From: Trifolium pratense
Taxonomy: Eukaryota; Streptophyta; Magnoliopsida; Fabales; Fabaceae
Reading direction: 5' to 3'
Length of the DNA stretch: 64,000 bases
Assembly: GCF_020283565.1 (NCBI RefSeq)
Contig: NC_060065.1
Span: 46,612,409 to 46,676,408 of the forward strand
Shown here: one piece after another, positions 32,910 through 44,500 of the stretch
How the letters are laid out: every line of letters starts with the position of its first letter
Numbering within the stretch: position 1 is the stretch's first letter
The notes under the pieces: model-generated
What the model was told of the DNA's origin: nothing
Databases searched by the model: none
Seen by the model: the letters and a program-made list of their open reading frames with translations, nothing else
Position numbers and translations under genes: made by a program

Positions 32910-35900
32910 ATATCAAATATCATACCAAGACCTGCTTCGAGTACAGGTTGCAGCAATAGTAAAATTTAAGCATTACAAATCTCTGGACAAAAATCAAATC
33001 AAAGATTTCACTAGGACACCATGACAAGATTGTTGATAAATTTCAAATAAACCATCAATTTAATCTTTAGTGTATTACTCTTCAAAACGGTCCCTAAAGT
33101 ATATGAAATTCATAATATAGTCCCTAAAGCATATAAAAATCCGTCAATTTAGTGTTTAACATCTTAATAGCAGGGACTGAATTGATGTTTTTTATATACT
33201 TTAGGGACTAAATTGGAGAAAGAGTGATTCTTTAAGGACTAAATTGGTGGTTTATTCAAAAAATTCTGTCTACTGCTGCCTTGCATTTTATAGATATTCC
33301 TATTTCTAGAAATGATGCCTACAAGCATCATACACGGTGAACGTGCTAATTGTTCTGAAAGGGTTTAATACCAGGGTATATTACACCAATGGCTTTTCAT
33401 CACAAGATGGACTGACGAAGGTAGATGCAAATGCAACAACAGAATGATAATAGATGCTTACCCACGAGAGATAGCACTATCAGAATAAATGCACCCAGTT
33501 GAACTGCTCTGCGGCTTCCCATTTTAGTCACAGCAATTGTATGAACATTTTCAGTTAAAGTTGTAGATCCAGTTCCAGTACCCCAGAGACCAGCCAACAC
33601 ACTAGAAAGACCTTCCAGACCAATTCCGCGACTAAGAACCCCAGGAGTTGGAGGTCTAGATGCTACCAATAATGAAGATGCATGATATGAGCCAACCTAC
33701 AAAGTTAAAACAAATAAATATCAACAGCACTACAGTGATTATATCATACTATGTACTTGCTTCAAGAAAAAAATACTACCTACAGAAAAAATCATGATAA
33801 GATGTTCCAATATTGATATAGCATATTGTTAACCTTTCATCCATCAGTATATTCTATTATTTGACTTATCTAAACAGTATATTGAAAGAAAGAGAACAGC
33901 TTTTTAAATATAACATTGCATTCACATCATACAGAATGCAAGAGGTCCAGCAGATGGTGTTTTTTCGATTAGACGGGATCAAGTTAACATATTCTGAGTC
34001 AAGGTCTAGGAAACAAAATAGAAAGAAGCAAAAAAGACAAGAATCTAACCGAATCCACAGAAGAGATTAAGGAAACCACGCACATCACAAGAGCCATTTT
34101 CCAGTGGAAGACAGGAGTACCCCATTGCAGTGGATAGGGAAATTTAAACCATTGGGATGATTTCAATGCATGGGAAGTATCAATTCGACATTGTTTCATC
34201 CTTGAAATGTGCCTTCTGCAGTGCTCTGAAACTATATTTGAGGCAGGTATGTTTGTGTCACACCCTTTGTAGTTATAGGCTCCAGCTTCAGTCAGCAAGA
34301 AAGCAACCGCCCATGTCATTGTCAAACCCAAAGGAACCTGTAAATTGGGTAAAAAAAAGTAACATCTCTTAAAAGAAATCATTTGTTACACCACGGAAAT
34401 CTATCTTCACCGAGGAAGAGTAACTCAGAAGAATATTTTGGCATTACACTTACTGCGTATATTAGAAATATGCGGTGTCCAAGAACAGATATCTTGCGAA
34501 GATACTGCAGAAAGAAATAAATATAAATTATGTCAGCACAGTGTAATGGATAATCCATCGACAAAGTAGGAATCTGATTTCAACAAACTTACAAGAGAAA
34601 AAACAATAACCACTAATATCTGTACTGCACCGATCTCAATACATGTGCCAACTATAGGAAAACCATAACCGTAAAATGAAAGTCCAACTGCAGCAATGGT
34701 TGGGGATACAACCACGGGATTGATAAACCTGAAAATTTTGATGTGAAACATGTTACTTTAATTTCAAAAGTGATAATAAATCATGGTGAGAGGAGACATT
34801 GCCAGGTGAACCCCAAAAATATGAACCCATCCTCTGGCATGACATCGTTACAAACACTCACTAAAGGGGTGGAAAATCTTGTCTCGAGATACATGCCAAA
34901 ATGGGTAAAAAATACAGCTTATTTCATTACAAAAAGTTACTGTGGCTCTAGTTTAACCCGCACAAAAATATGAACCCATCCTCTGGCATGACATCGTTAC
35001 AAACACTCACTAAAGGGGTGGAAAATCTTGTCTCGAGATACATGCCAAAATGGGTAAAAAATACAGCTTAAAAAATACAGCTTACCAACATTGGCATAAG
35101 AAATCCATTTAAACGCAGTTGGGATACTAGATGGGTTTGGAGTTGAAAACACTAAAATCAGGCCAGCCAGGGGAACCTAAACACCATGCTCCTTCTCACT
35201 GCTACCGCCCTCTTAAACCTCCCAATATAGTGGGTTTCTACTACAATTAATCTTGCACAACTTTTCAGTATAACCCATTTAACTCCTCGTTCTAGGCGAT
35301 GATATATCATCAATTGTTGACTATGACGTAATTGAAGAAAACAAAATATGTATGCTCATTATTACACAGACAAAACAAAAATTGGAAGCACCAGAACTAG
35401 CTATGCACTTCCAAAATTAAATCGAAGGGAATGGTACACTAAACATAACCATTACAAAGCGGAAAATTCGTACTCAATCATGCACCATAATAATTTTAAC
35501 ATAGCACATTTGCATGTAAGAATGCTCTCAGACTCTTGAACTTAGTGTCATAGATGGTAACCGAAAATTATTCAACCAACCAATTACTATAGGTATTAGT
35601 TATTAAAGATCATGTATAAATAAAAAATAAAGAGAAATGAATAGTTTCCTTTAAAAAATCCAAATAGATGACCCACATAACATATAATAATTTACAGTAC
35701 TATGACCTATGAGTTTACTTGAATCTCTCAATTATTAGCAGTTACCTACATTATGTATTGCCTCAATCCACAATAATAAATGATGTTTGATGAAACAATG
35801 AAGCATGTATTAAAGGCCAATAAACAGGAGCAAAAAAAATCCCAAAATCATACCTTACTAACAGTGACATAAGTCCGGTGTATCCAAGGAAAGTTTGAAA

Positions 35901-37557
35901 AGCAGATCCGATAATTATAGCCCCCTGCAGCTCCTTCATTATATGTCTAAATTTCTGAAAAATGATATAGAAACGTACAATTCAAAGCAATCTTAGTTCC
36001 AATTATTCCATCAAAGAAGCTTATAACGTACAACTCAAAGCCCGTTACATCTCACAAATAACCAACAACAAAACCGTTAATAAGACCAAAAATGCTGGTT
36101 AGTTGGAATAATAATGTGGACAGCAATTAACAACATCTGAAAAATAAAAAGAAGACATACACACATTCCATTTAATCCTTGAAACTCCAGGAAACAAGGG
36201 AAACCGTTATACGACCAACAATTTTGATAAAATTGAACAATGACGTAGCCAACAATTAAAATCATCTAAAGAAATTTATAACATAAAATTCAAAGCCTGT
36301 TACTTCTCACAAATGACCAACAACAAAACCGTTATACAACCGAAAATGCCAGATAGTTGGAATAATGTGGACAGCAATTAACATCATCCGAAACATAAAA
36401 AAAGAAAAAATACACACATTCCATTCAATCCTTGAAGTTCGACAAAACAAGGAAAACCGATATAAAACCGACAATTTTGGTTATAAATTGAACAACAATA
36501 TAGCCAACAATTACAATCATCTAAAAACATAGATAAGAAATACATACATTTCCATTTAATCCTTGAAACTCGGGCGAGTTGATGATCGCCAAAACCGGAG
36601 CCAGGTAAACAAAAGAAGGCCCTTGTATCAACGGCAACCTAGACCCAAAAAAAGTATGCAAGAGTGTCGTCAATCCAGACACAAAGAGCACAGTTGATAC
36701 CACTGCAGCAGTTTCCTCCTATAGCCAGCCACTAACACATCAGATAACAGTATTCACATAATACATTTGCCAAAAATATCATATATCATACACAAAATAA
36801 ATACATAAATACTTAGGTTAAAAAAAACTGAAATCACTCACATGAGAACCTCCCATAGCAGGAACAATGACAAGTGGTATGAGAATCAATGAACCTAATA
36901 TGGAAACATAATGCTGAATACCATACACACCAATGGGAACTGAAGCATCAATGAAAACAAAAATTCATCAGCATGAATCAAAATTTTCAATTCAATTTCA
37001 ACCCAAGTCAAAGCATAAATAAGCATCAATATTGAATTATACTATTTACTATTATTATTATCGTTACCTAAACCAGGTGAATCTCTTAGTTCATACTTCA
37101 TATGCGAATGCCTGACCACGAAGCCATCACCATCAACAGTCTGCGGCAACGAACCAGTAACTTCTTCACTCCTCGCAGTTCTCCTCTCCGGCTGTTCAAC
37201 TCCAACCTTCACCTGACCATTAGTACTCGGAACTCCATCAGAGTCTCTCCGTTTCTTCGCTACAAAATCTTTAGAAACAGGAAGTTGCGGAATCTTTAAC
37301 ACACCGTTTACCGGCGCCGCCGTCGGAGGAGTAGCTCTAACACGTCCAGCTTCGAGATCCGTGCTCACTTCTAATTCTCTCGACTTAGGCGGTAAGGTTA
37401 TCTGACCAGAATCACTGGCATTGGTCTCACCGGAGAATTTCGGTTTGAAACCGGTTTTCTTCGCCCATGAAGGTTGAATTGGTTTACTTTCCGGTGACGT
37501 CGTCGCCGGTGACCATTGGACTGATCGTTGACGAGTTTTGGGATCGGGTTCGGACAT
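30034..37557 (-). CDS. NAT12: Nucleobase-ascorbate transporter, NAT12 type
   Basis: Ten exons: 37068-37557, 36842-36939, 36548-36718, 35854-35954, 34593-34728, 34454-34504, 34050-34337, 33462-33696, 31533-31819 and 30034-30255. All junctions are GT-AG, and the joined CDS is 2079 nt (692 aa). The start is MSEPDPK at 37557; an upstream in-frame Met (37593) is less likely because family members begin at the MS-DPK position. A hydrophilic N-terminus of about 160 residues (with PSWAKKTGFKPKFSGET) marks the NAT11/12 subclade. The membrane core follows with GIQHYVS (QH at 172-173), EFQGLNGN (about 246-253) and the signature ENVHTIAVTK (494-503), where His takes the place of the usual Gly. The C-terminus is RVGRIFRWVKWVGL. 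Family members are membrane symporters for purines, xanthine/uric acid or ascorbate; the plant NAT12 substrate is not settled. Introns hold several repeats, listed separately. Confidence 0.96.
31309..31339. repeat. (TG)n microsatellite in NAT12 intron 9
   Basis: About 15 TG dinucleotides. Intron 9 also carries GTGTCC-rich tracts around 30920-31090 and 31355-31420 that look like a dispersed repeat. Confidence 0.9.
32863..32911. repeat. Poly(C) run followed by (CA)n in NAT12 intron 8
   Basis: More than 20 consecutive C, then about eight CA. In the minus-strand transcript this is (UG)n followed by a long G-run. Confidence 0.95.
33046..33256. mobile_element. TIR element in NAT12 intron 8
   Basis: The left AATAAACCATCAATTTAATC faces the right GACTAAATTGGTGGTTTATT. 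GTCCCTAAAG and CTTTAGGGAC motifs repeat inside. Non-coding, about 210 bp. Confidence 0.65.
34814..35070. repeat. Pair of apparently identical 108-bp direct repeats in NAT12 intron 4
   Basis: Copies are at 34814-34921 and 34963-35070 (149-bp period), each starting CAAAAATATGAACCCATCCT and ending AAAAAATACAGCTTA. The last 14 bp are duplicated once more after the second copy. Confidence 0.9.
36168..36571 (-). repeat. Degenerate tandem copies of the NAT12 exon 3 / intron 3 junction
   Basis: The end of exon 3 (36552-36571 on the plus strand, CCATTTAATCCTTGAAACTC) recurs inside intron 3 at 36421-36440 (CCATTCAATCCTTGAAGTTC) and 36168-36187 (identical). Each copy is followed by a GTGTGTAT donor-like sequence and shared intron sequence (TGTTGGCTA, GCTGTCCACATTATT). 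Confidence 0.85.
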
Positions 37558-37800
37558 TGGTGAAATGATGCTAATGGCGCATGATAGCTTCAATGGCGGT
37601 TACGGTTGTAGATCTGGTGAAGGTTGAGGGTTTCGTTTTCCGTTACCGGAAGAGAGAGAAAGCTCCGGTAACAGATAAAGAGAGAGTGAAGAAAATGTGT
37701 GTAGTGAAGCAGTGAGAATAAAAGCGGAAAAGACAAATAAATAATAAATATTAAATATTAAATATATAAAAATAAAAATAAGGAATGTGTTTTTAATTTA
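37558..37800 (-). promoter_or_regulatory. 5' leader and proximal promoter of NAT12
   Basis: The minus strand reads a GAAGAGAGAGAAAGC purine-rich leader upstream of the ATG, typical of plant 5' UTRs. The region above 37740 becomes very AT-rich. No TATA box is assigned. Confidence 0.4.
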
Positions 37801-37852
37801 ATTTAATTTATGCATTTATTTAATTTAATTTATGCATTTATTTGGTAGATTT
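37796..37852. repeat. Short tandem repeat, TTTAATTTAATTTATGCATT unit
   Basis: Two copies of a roughly 25-bp unit in tandem upstream of NAT12. From 37853 to 38450 no gene was seen. Confidence 0.8.
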
Positions 37853-38449
37853 TTTTACGCGCTTTTTCTTCGTTTTTGTCTTGCTATGATCTCGTTAGTT
37901 TCTCTTTTCTTCTCCAGAAATGATCGGTGGTAATAAAATACTACATGGATTTTCTGCATGGAAAGAAAGTTAATGGAAATAAAACATAATGAATTCCCAA
38001 AGTTTTTTTTTAGAATTTAATGGGCATAGGTAGCCAAAGTAAAAAAAAATTACGCATTCAACTAGTCAAAATCATGTTTTCTGCCACATTATCCCACTTA
38101 ACCTCATTTTTTTTTTTTAAGCAACCTCACTTTCTTTATATGACAACGACCGTTGAAGCAATCTTATTGATTGAGTATGTAAAGTTTTTTTACTTTGCCT
38201 GCTTATGTCCATTAAACTCTTTTTTAATATAATAGCCCAAAAAATATGGAATCACCATTTTTTACTCAACTCATTTTTTTTTACAATATAATCCTTTCCA
38301 TTTTGTATCCAATTAATTTTATTATTTTTTTACTATAAATATGATAATGTGACTATTTATAAATTTTAATTCAACTTATTCGAATTTTGGTTCTTCTATT
38401 TTGTGTGTTAATTTTTAATTATTTATCATTTTGTTTATCTACTAAAATA

Positions 38450-39370
38450 ATAGGCTTAATTAGTAAGAATGTCCCTTAAAGACATTTTTGATTTCACATT
38501 GGTCCCATAAAGAAAAAAGGACCGAATAGGTCCCTTAAAGAAAAAAGTCTGAATAGGTCCCTTAAAGACATCTCCGTTAATCAGTTTGGTCCTCGAAAAA
38601 ATGGATGGAAAGGACCAAACTGAAGTAGAAGAGGACTCCGGCGATTGAAGAAGACGACGATGAATACGATCACGACGGTGGAATCAAACGATTTTCGGCG
38701 AAGCCTGAACCATGAAGAAGAAGTAAAGTAAAGTTATGCAGAAAAAAGTAAAGTTTTGTTTTTAAAAAATAAAGATTCTATTTTTTTAATTAAAAAAGAT
38801 TTGAAAATAAATCTTTAAATTTTTTAATTTAAAAATAAATTTTATTTGGGAGTAAATTTTGGAGTAAATCTTTATTTTTGGTGCAAAATAAAAAAAAAAA
38901 ATCGTTTTTTTTTATTTTAGGAAAAAAAATTTAAAATTTATGCAGAAAAAAGTAAAGTTTTATTTTTAAAAAATAAAGATTCTATTTTTTTTAATTAAAA
39001 AAGATTTGAAAATAAATCTTTAAAATTTTTAATTTAAAAATAAATTTTATTTGGGACTAAATCTTTATTTTTGGTGCAAAATAAAAAAATACGTTTTTTT
39101 TTATTTTAAGATTTTTTTTATTTTTTTAAAAAATAATATATTATCTGACATGAAATTTTTTAAAAAAATATAAATGATTTTTTCCACGTGTACAAGCCAC
39201 GTCAGTATATGTGCACAATCACATGTCCTACTGTACACTCATGGGGCAAAATGAGGGAATCAATGTTTTGTAAGGGGGTAAACCGAAAAAAAAATCTGTA
39301 TAAGGGGGGGGGGGGGGGGGTAAACGAAAATTTGCTTATTTTGCAGGGGGTAAATGGTCATTTACCCATA
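38450..39370. repeat. Repeat region with a 204-bp tandem duplication and a poly(G) run
   Basis: It opens with GGTCCC/CCCTTAAAG motifs of a common legume repeat. Copy A (38736-38939) and copy B (38940-about 39107), each starting ATGCAGAAAAAAGTAAAG, are a direct tandem duplication. A G-run of about 16 lies at 39305. No coding potential. Confidence 0.75.
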
Positions 39371-39399
39371 ATAATATGATAATGTAAGTTTGATTGGTC

Positions 39400-39507
39400 G
39401 TCCTCATAAGCATAACTCAATTGGCAGACACATTGATTTATATATGCAGGGATTGGATCCGAATCTCATACACCCCACTTATCCACTTTAATGATGAAAT
39501 TTGTAAT
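39400..39507 (+). mobile_element. SINE with 11-bp TSD
   Basis: The 108-bp unit starts GTCCTCATAAGCATAACTCA (A-box TAACTCAATTGGCAG), has a B-box-like GGATCCGAATC, then CACCCCACTTATCCACTTTA. It is flanked by TTTGATTGGTC at 39389-39399 and 39508-39518. Confidence 0.75.
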
Positions 39508-39529
39508 TTTGATTGGTCAATTATTTTCA

Positions 39530-40078
39530 ATACTCTTTGAAATTATAGAAATAGATAGAAAAAATGAGAAAAATAAATAAAGAGGTATTCTAGTCAAAAT
39601 GGAATATTCGACTTATTTATTTAAATATGAGTTCTAAAACATACTCTCTTTTTTATGTAATCATTCACGTAAGCAAACATAAGATAGTTACAATAGGTGA
39701 GATGCTCTATAGACTTCTAGAGGACTTCAGAAAATGACTAAACTTAAATTATGCAATTTAACCTAGAATGAATATCTCCTTAAGTTTCATATGTGTCTCC
39801 TTTTATAGTTCATTCCTACTTTAACTAATGGGCTTTTTTGCATGTTCATGCCCAATAAATTAAACTTATGAGATCAATGTCTAACATGTTCGTATGGAAC
39901 ACGTGGAGACAAATCACGTGCAGCTCAAGTCACTCATTCGTGTAGGACACGTGAAACTGGAGCATCCGTTGCTCACGTCATCATGCTTGTACAAGACACA
40001 TGACAAGCCATGAAACACTTCTTCAAGGACCACAGGGCGAGCTTGCACAGTTGTACCAAAGACTCACCGAGGAGCCCA
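39530..40078. other. Intergenic DNA, no gene seen
   Basis: ACACGTG-type motifs recur at 39899-40010 (AACACGTGGAG, AAATCACGTGC, GGACACGTGAA). No coding region. Confidence 0.5.
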
Positions 40079-40226
40079 TCATGACCTGAATGACCAAGTC
40101 GAGGTAGCCATGTTAAAGGTGTAGGTCAACGTGACATGAGTGATTCAGTTGAGCTAGTTATGTTGAAGGTGCAACTCAGTGTGACCTGGATGTTCCAGCT
40201 GGGTGAGACATGTTAAAAGTGGAGAA
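40079..40226. repeat. Degenerate three-copy minisatellite, about 50-bp unit
   Basis: Units share TGACCTG(A/G)ATG..., CAG/CAAGT..GAG and CATGTTAAA(G)GTG. The pattern is diverged and non-coding. GCATCAAGCTTGTTAAGGCAT and CATCAAGCCTGTTAAGGCAT follow at 40284 and 40318. Confidence 0.5.
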
Positions 40227-40532
40227 AAGTGTAATAGTGCTCCATAGTATGATAGTTATCCATACTAATCCACGGTCCAACAAGCATCAAGCTTGTTAAG
40301 GCATAAGCATTTGCTATTCATCAAGCCTGTTAAGGCATAGACTCCAACTCGCCATTACCGAACTCATTTTACTCACCATTTTAGATGACATGCGTTTGAA
40401 GCGAGTCAAAGAGGCGAGTAAAAAAAAACACAAAAAAGGAGAGAGAGAAAAAAAAAACAAAAGAGTTTTAATAGGCTAACATTCAAAATGTTTCAAGAAA
40501 TGACCTTTCATTGAGGAATTTCATCAAAAAGT

Positions 40533-41443
40533 TTGTGGGCACCAAAAATCAATTACAACAAACTCACAAATAATTCCAGCAAGTTGAAACCAAAATCAAC
40601 AATAAGAACAAAGATGAGAAGTAAAGTTGCCATGGTTGTTGTTCTTAGTTTGAGACTTGGCATAAATAGTAGGAAGTGGTTGACCCAGGCAGGGACGGAT
40701 CTAGAAATCAATGAGACGGGGGGCCGAATAGACCGTTTTTTTTTAATAACAAACAATACATATAAAATAAAATCACTATAGTTTTTCTTACAAACATTGT
40801 AGCACCTAAAACAAAATAAATTTTTGTGATAAAATAAAGGAAAATGCTAACATGTTAAAAGTCGGATATGGTAATTTTGACTAAAAAATCGTGTAATCAA
40901 TTTCTTAAAATTTAAAAAAAAAGCTCTTATCAATACAAAATTTCTATCTTTAAATTCATTATTATTAGCAAAACTCTAAAATAGAATAGACAAACATATA
41001 ATATTAGATTAGATATTGTATAAAAAGAAGTAGCTATGAAATAGGATGTGTCATTAGCAACCCATAAACATTAAATGATCATCTATTTAAACCAGTAGTA
41101 CACAAAAAGACAACAACTATACATACATATGCCCAACTTAACAACTTATAGATTATAATATACATATATACATAACATAGTATACATATTTAGGGAGGGG
41201 TTGGAGCCCCTGCTCGCCCCCCCTCCGGTCCGTCCCTGGACCCAGGTGAAGTTTCCAAAGCAGAGAATGAACAAGTTCGTACAGCTTGTTGTTCACACTC
41301 GTCTCCAACACTACACACCAATAGTTGTTATTAACAACAATTTTAGTGTTTATTCATCTTCATGTCTATCAAAATATGCAAAGTCCAACATCTGCACTAA
41401 GAGTTGGAAAATGGACACACAACAATGGAACGAACAAGTCTAG
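40533..41443 (+). pseudogene. ORF of unknown function, split by a hAT insertion
   Basis: The frame from ATG 40533 runs to the TSD at 40682-40689. Without the 549-bp element and one TSD copy it continues in the same frame (LTQVKFPKQRMNKFVQLV) to a TAG at 41441-41443, about 117 codons. No domain is recognised. On the opposite strand before the insertion a short hydrophobic peptide (MATLLLIFVLIVDFGFNLLE) can also be read. Either could be chance. Confidence 0.25.
40690..41238. mobile_element. Non-autonomous hAT element (549 bp)
   Basis: Termini are CAGGGACGGATC and GGTCCGTCCCTG, with a 10-bp perfect TIR CAGGGACGGA. The 8-bp TSD GACCCAGG flanks it (40682-40689 and 41239-41246); 8 bp is the hAT hallmark. 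The interior is AT-rich and has no transposase. Confidence 0.85.
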
Positions 41444-42520
41444 CTTCTAATTGAACATTAATTGTTAGTTAAAAGAAGCATATTAATTTGTTGTCCGATA
41501 TAGAAGTAAAGTCACAACAATGGATTCTCTATTTGTCCCCTTACTTTTAATTACAATTTTTGTGCAATGCAATTCTTTTGTATGGTTTCCTTGTTTCTTA
41601 TATCGAAGCTAAAGGAATGCAAGATCGGAAAAGTAGCTAGGGAAAAAGTGGTTTAACGTTGGTGTTGGTAGCTTACTTGGCATAATTTATTCTTTACTTG
41701 GCAGAAGCCGGTTTTTCAAGACTTGCTGACAGTCTTCAGGTGAAAGAGTGCATAGGTGGTGATGGACGGTTGAGCAAGATGATTATTTTTCGATCAAATT
41801 ATTTAGTCTCTTAGTATCCAAACATTTTTTTCACCTCAATCAGAAAGGTCGTCTTTGGAGTATAATTTTGGACCAAGTCCTTATTAAAGTAAGTGAAATG
41901 TTATTTCAACATAATATTCTAACAAAAATACAATAAAGTTTCACTTTATGCTTTTTTTAATATTTTTTTCACATCTCGATAATTGTGTTGTGAGTGGAGA
42001 AAGGTTGTGTCGTATTTTTTTCCGGTCTTTTTGTGTTCATATAACACTACTCTTCCCGCTACAGAGGCTTCAAACATCTTGCTTTGTGATTGGTGTCGAT
42101 GTTTATTTTCCTCTGCTGCTTTTCAACCACCCATGTGGTTGGGCTGAAGTTCCCTTCTTTCTTTGGTTTTTATCCATTACCTTTTATTTAGTTTCATCTA
42201 CTTTGCTAATGCAGTGGATATGTATTTTCTCACTAGTCACTGGTTACATTTGTGATCGGAGTGTAGTTTTTCAAAATAAATAAATTAAATAAGGATATTT
42301 TAGGTATATGTGAAATGTAGCAACCATTTTTGTTAGTTAGTGTAACTCTTTTAGGTTTTTATTTTGTGGGTAACTTATATGGGCTACTCTTGGTCGAGAT
42401 CGGCCAAAAAAATGTAGAATGAATTTCAAGGCATAACCCACATGTGCTAGACTATTTTGAAGGCTCTAGTTACAATATTGGGGGGGGGGGGGGGAATACT
42501 ACACCCGTTGTTAAGAATAA
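41444..42520. other. Intergenic DNA, no supported gene
   Basis: A 111-codon hydrophobic frame at 41948-42283 has T-rich codons and no recognised domain. A G-run of about 14 lies at 42481. Confidence 0.5.
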
Positions 42521-42660
42521 CTAGTATAAATTACCCGTGCATTGCACGGGTTAGTTTTTACTTATAAAAATATAAATTTTTTATTTTTCTACGTTCAAAA
42601 TTAAATTTTTTAAATTTTAAACATATAAGTAATTTATATTAAACAGTCATTCATTCATAC

Positions 42661-42702
42661 ACTTGTAAAAGTTTAATAAAAAAAAAATACTTGTAAAAGT
42701 TT
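42661..42702 (+). repeat. Micro-insertion inside the Helitron, 14-bp TSD
   Basis: ACTTGTAAAAGTTT is at 42661-42674 and 42689-42702, flanking AATAAAAAAAAAAT. Confidence 0.65.
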
Positions 42703-42891
42703 CAACCCCGTGGTCTATGAATATAGTTGGTAAATTTTGACATTATTAGGGGGACCGAACTTCAAACCCTAAATTCTTTATTTCTCTACATTGAGTCTAG
42801 TCACTAATATAACTTATAGAAATTTCATCCCATGTATAAAAATTTGGATGTTCCACCCATCATAAATATATCAGAATTTGGATGAACCTTC

Positions 42892-44266
42892 ATCCTAAAA
42901 TATTTCTAGCAAAGTCATTGGTGACTATATTTCCTATTTTTTTGTGGATTCGAATTTTCATTGCCCATCTTAATGGTCTCTTAATTATTTTGTGCGACAA
43001 TTTTAATGATAATATTTCACTCTTTTTTTTTTCTTTTATGAATTCATAATTGAATAATGTGTTTATTGACAACAATATGAATATTAACGAAAATATTTAC
43101 TAATAAAAATTTAAACGCCATACATAAAGTGTTTAAAATATTTAGTTAATAATATTTATAAAAATTATTTCTTTTGAAAATTTAAATGTATTCATGTTAA
43201 AAAAATAGAATAAGATGTCAAAATATTTCCTAAAATATTTCTAGAAAAGACATCGGTGACAATATTTGCTATTTTTTTATGGATTCAAATTTTCATTGAC
43301 CATCTTAATGGTCCCTTAATTATTGCGTTGCAATTTTAATGACAATATTTCACTCTTTTTTTCCCTTTTATGAGTTCATATTTGCTTTGACTAATGTGTT
43401 TATTGACAAAATATGAATATCACGAAAATATTTACTAATAAAAAAACAAAGACACGTTTGCATGAGTTTGTTGCTACTCCTCTGATCACTCGTAATAAGT
43501 TAAATAAAAAATGAGAAAAAATACACGTTTGAGAAAAGAATTGAGACTCCTAAATCGAACTTTTTTAAATATGTAAATAAAACAAAGATAAATGTGTAAT
43601 CTAAATAATCACGGGTAATGAAATCATAGCAATGAGCCTATTTTATAGGGAGGTTGAGCTTAAAAATACAATATTTTTTGTTAGAATGTCTGTGAAACTT
43701 TTATCTATATACCTTCAAACATATTATTTAGTATTAATAGAGTGTGGCTTTTATGTAGACCTTGAAAAATATTATTTATTGGTTAGATTTAATTAGACCT
43801 TTAAACATATTATTTATTATTAATTTGTTATTAATATAATGTGTAATTCTACCAAAAATATTAATAATGTGTAATGCATTCATGAGAAAGGATGACCGTA
43901 AAACTAAAATATTGAATTTGAAACAAATAATAATAAAATAAGAGTGGTTGATTAGTAGTGAGCTATTGGATAAAAAAGATAAACAATGCATTTATGTCTA
44001 TTGTCTTTTTAATTTTAACATATTTGTTTATTATTATGGTTTTATTACATGTAATTATCTTATTGAATGTGCCTAACCATTAATTGTTGTAAGAATTTTT
44101 CTGGATGGATTCAAATTTTCATTGACCATCTTAATGATCTCTTAATTATTTTGTGCAATAATTTTAATGATAATTATTTCATTCTTTTTTTCCTTTTATG
44201 TGAATTCATATTTGCTTTGACTAATGTTTTATTGACACAATATGAATATTAACGAAAATGTTATCT
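42892..44266. repeat. Three diverged internal repeats of the Helitron
   Basis: Blocks of about 200 bp at 42892-43110, 43229-43446 and 44085-44266 share TTTTCATTGACCATCTTAAT, TTTTAATGATAAT(A)TTTCA and TGAATATTAACGAAAAT. The first two include CCTAAAATATTTCTAG. Confidence 0.8.
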
Positions 44267-44500
44267 TTTCTAGATTGTTTTTTTAGTGTTTTTTAGTTTT
44301 ATTCTGGACATGTTGTATCTCTTTGATGTTCTGCTATCATATAAGGACAGGACTGAGCTTATGAGCTCCATGCTTAAAGTTGAGCTTTGGTTTTTTTGAG
44401 GCTCTTATGTACCAGACTTTGCTTGTATTGTGTTTTAGCACTTGTTGTGCTCTTTTCTCTATTTAATTAAAAAAATTGCTTTTCCAAAAAAAATTATGTT
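44267..44500 (+). mobile_element. LINE 3' end fragment within the Helitron
   Basis: A 3'-UTR-like stretch with GCACTTGTTGTGCTCTTTTC and an A-rich end (TTGCTTTTCCAAAAAAAA) resembles plant LINE tails. No coding part is left. Confidence 0.4.

Noticed and set aside
41948..42283. 111-codon hydrophobic frame
   Set aside because: T-rich DNA yields Phe/Leu/Ser-rich frames by chance; no signal peptide logic or family match.
42881..44266. Considered as a CRISPR-like or satellite array because of three repeats
   Set aside because: Units are about 200 bp, irregularly spaced and diverged, in a plant Helitron; not an array of that kind.
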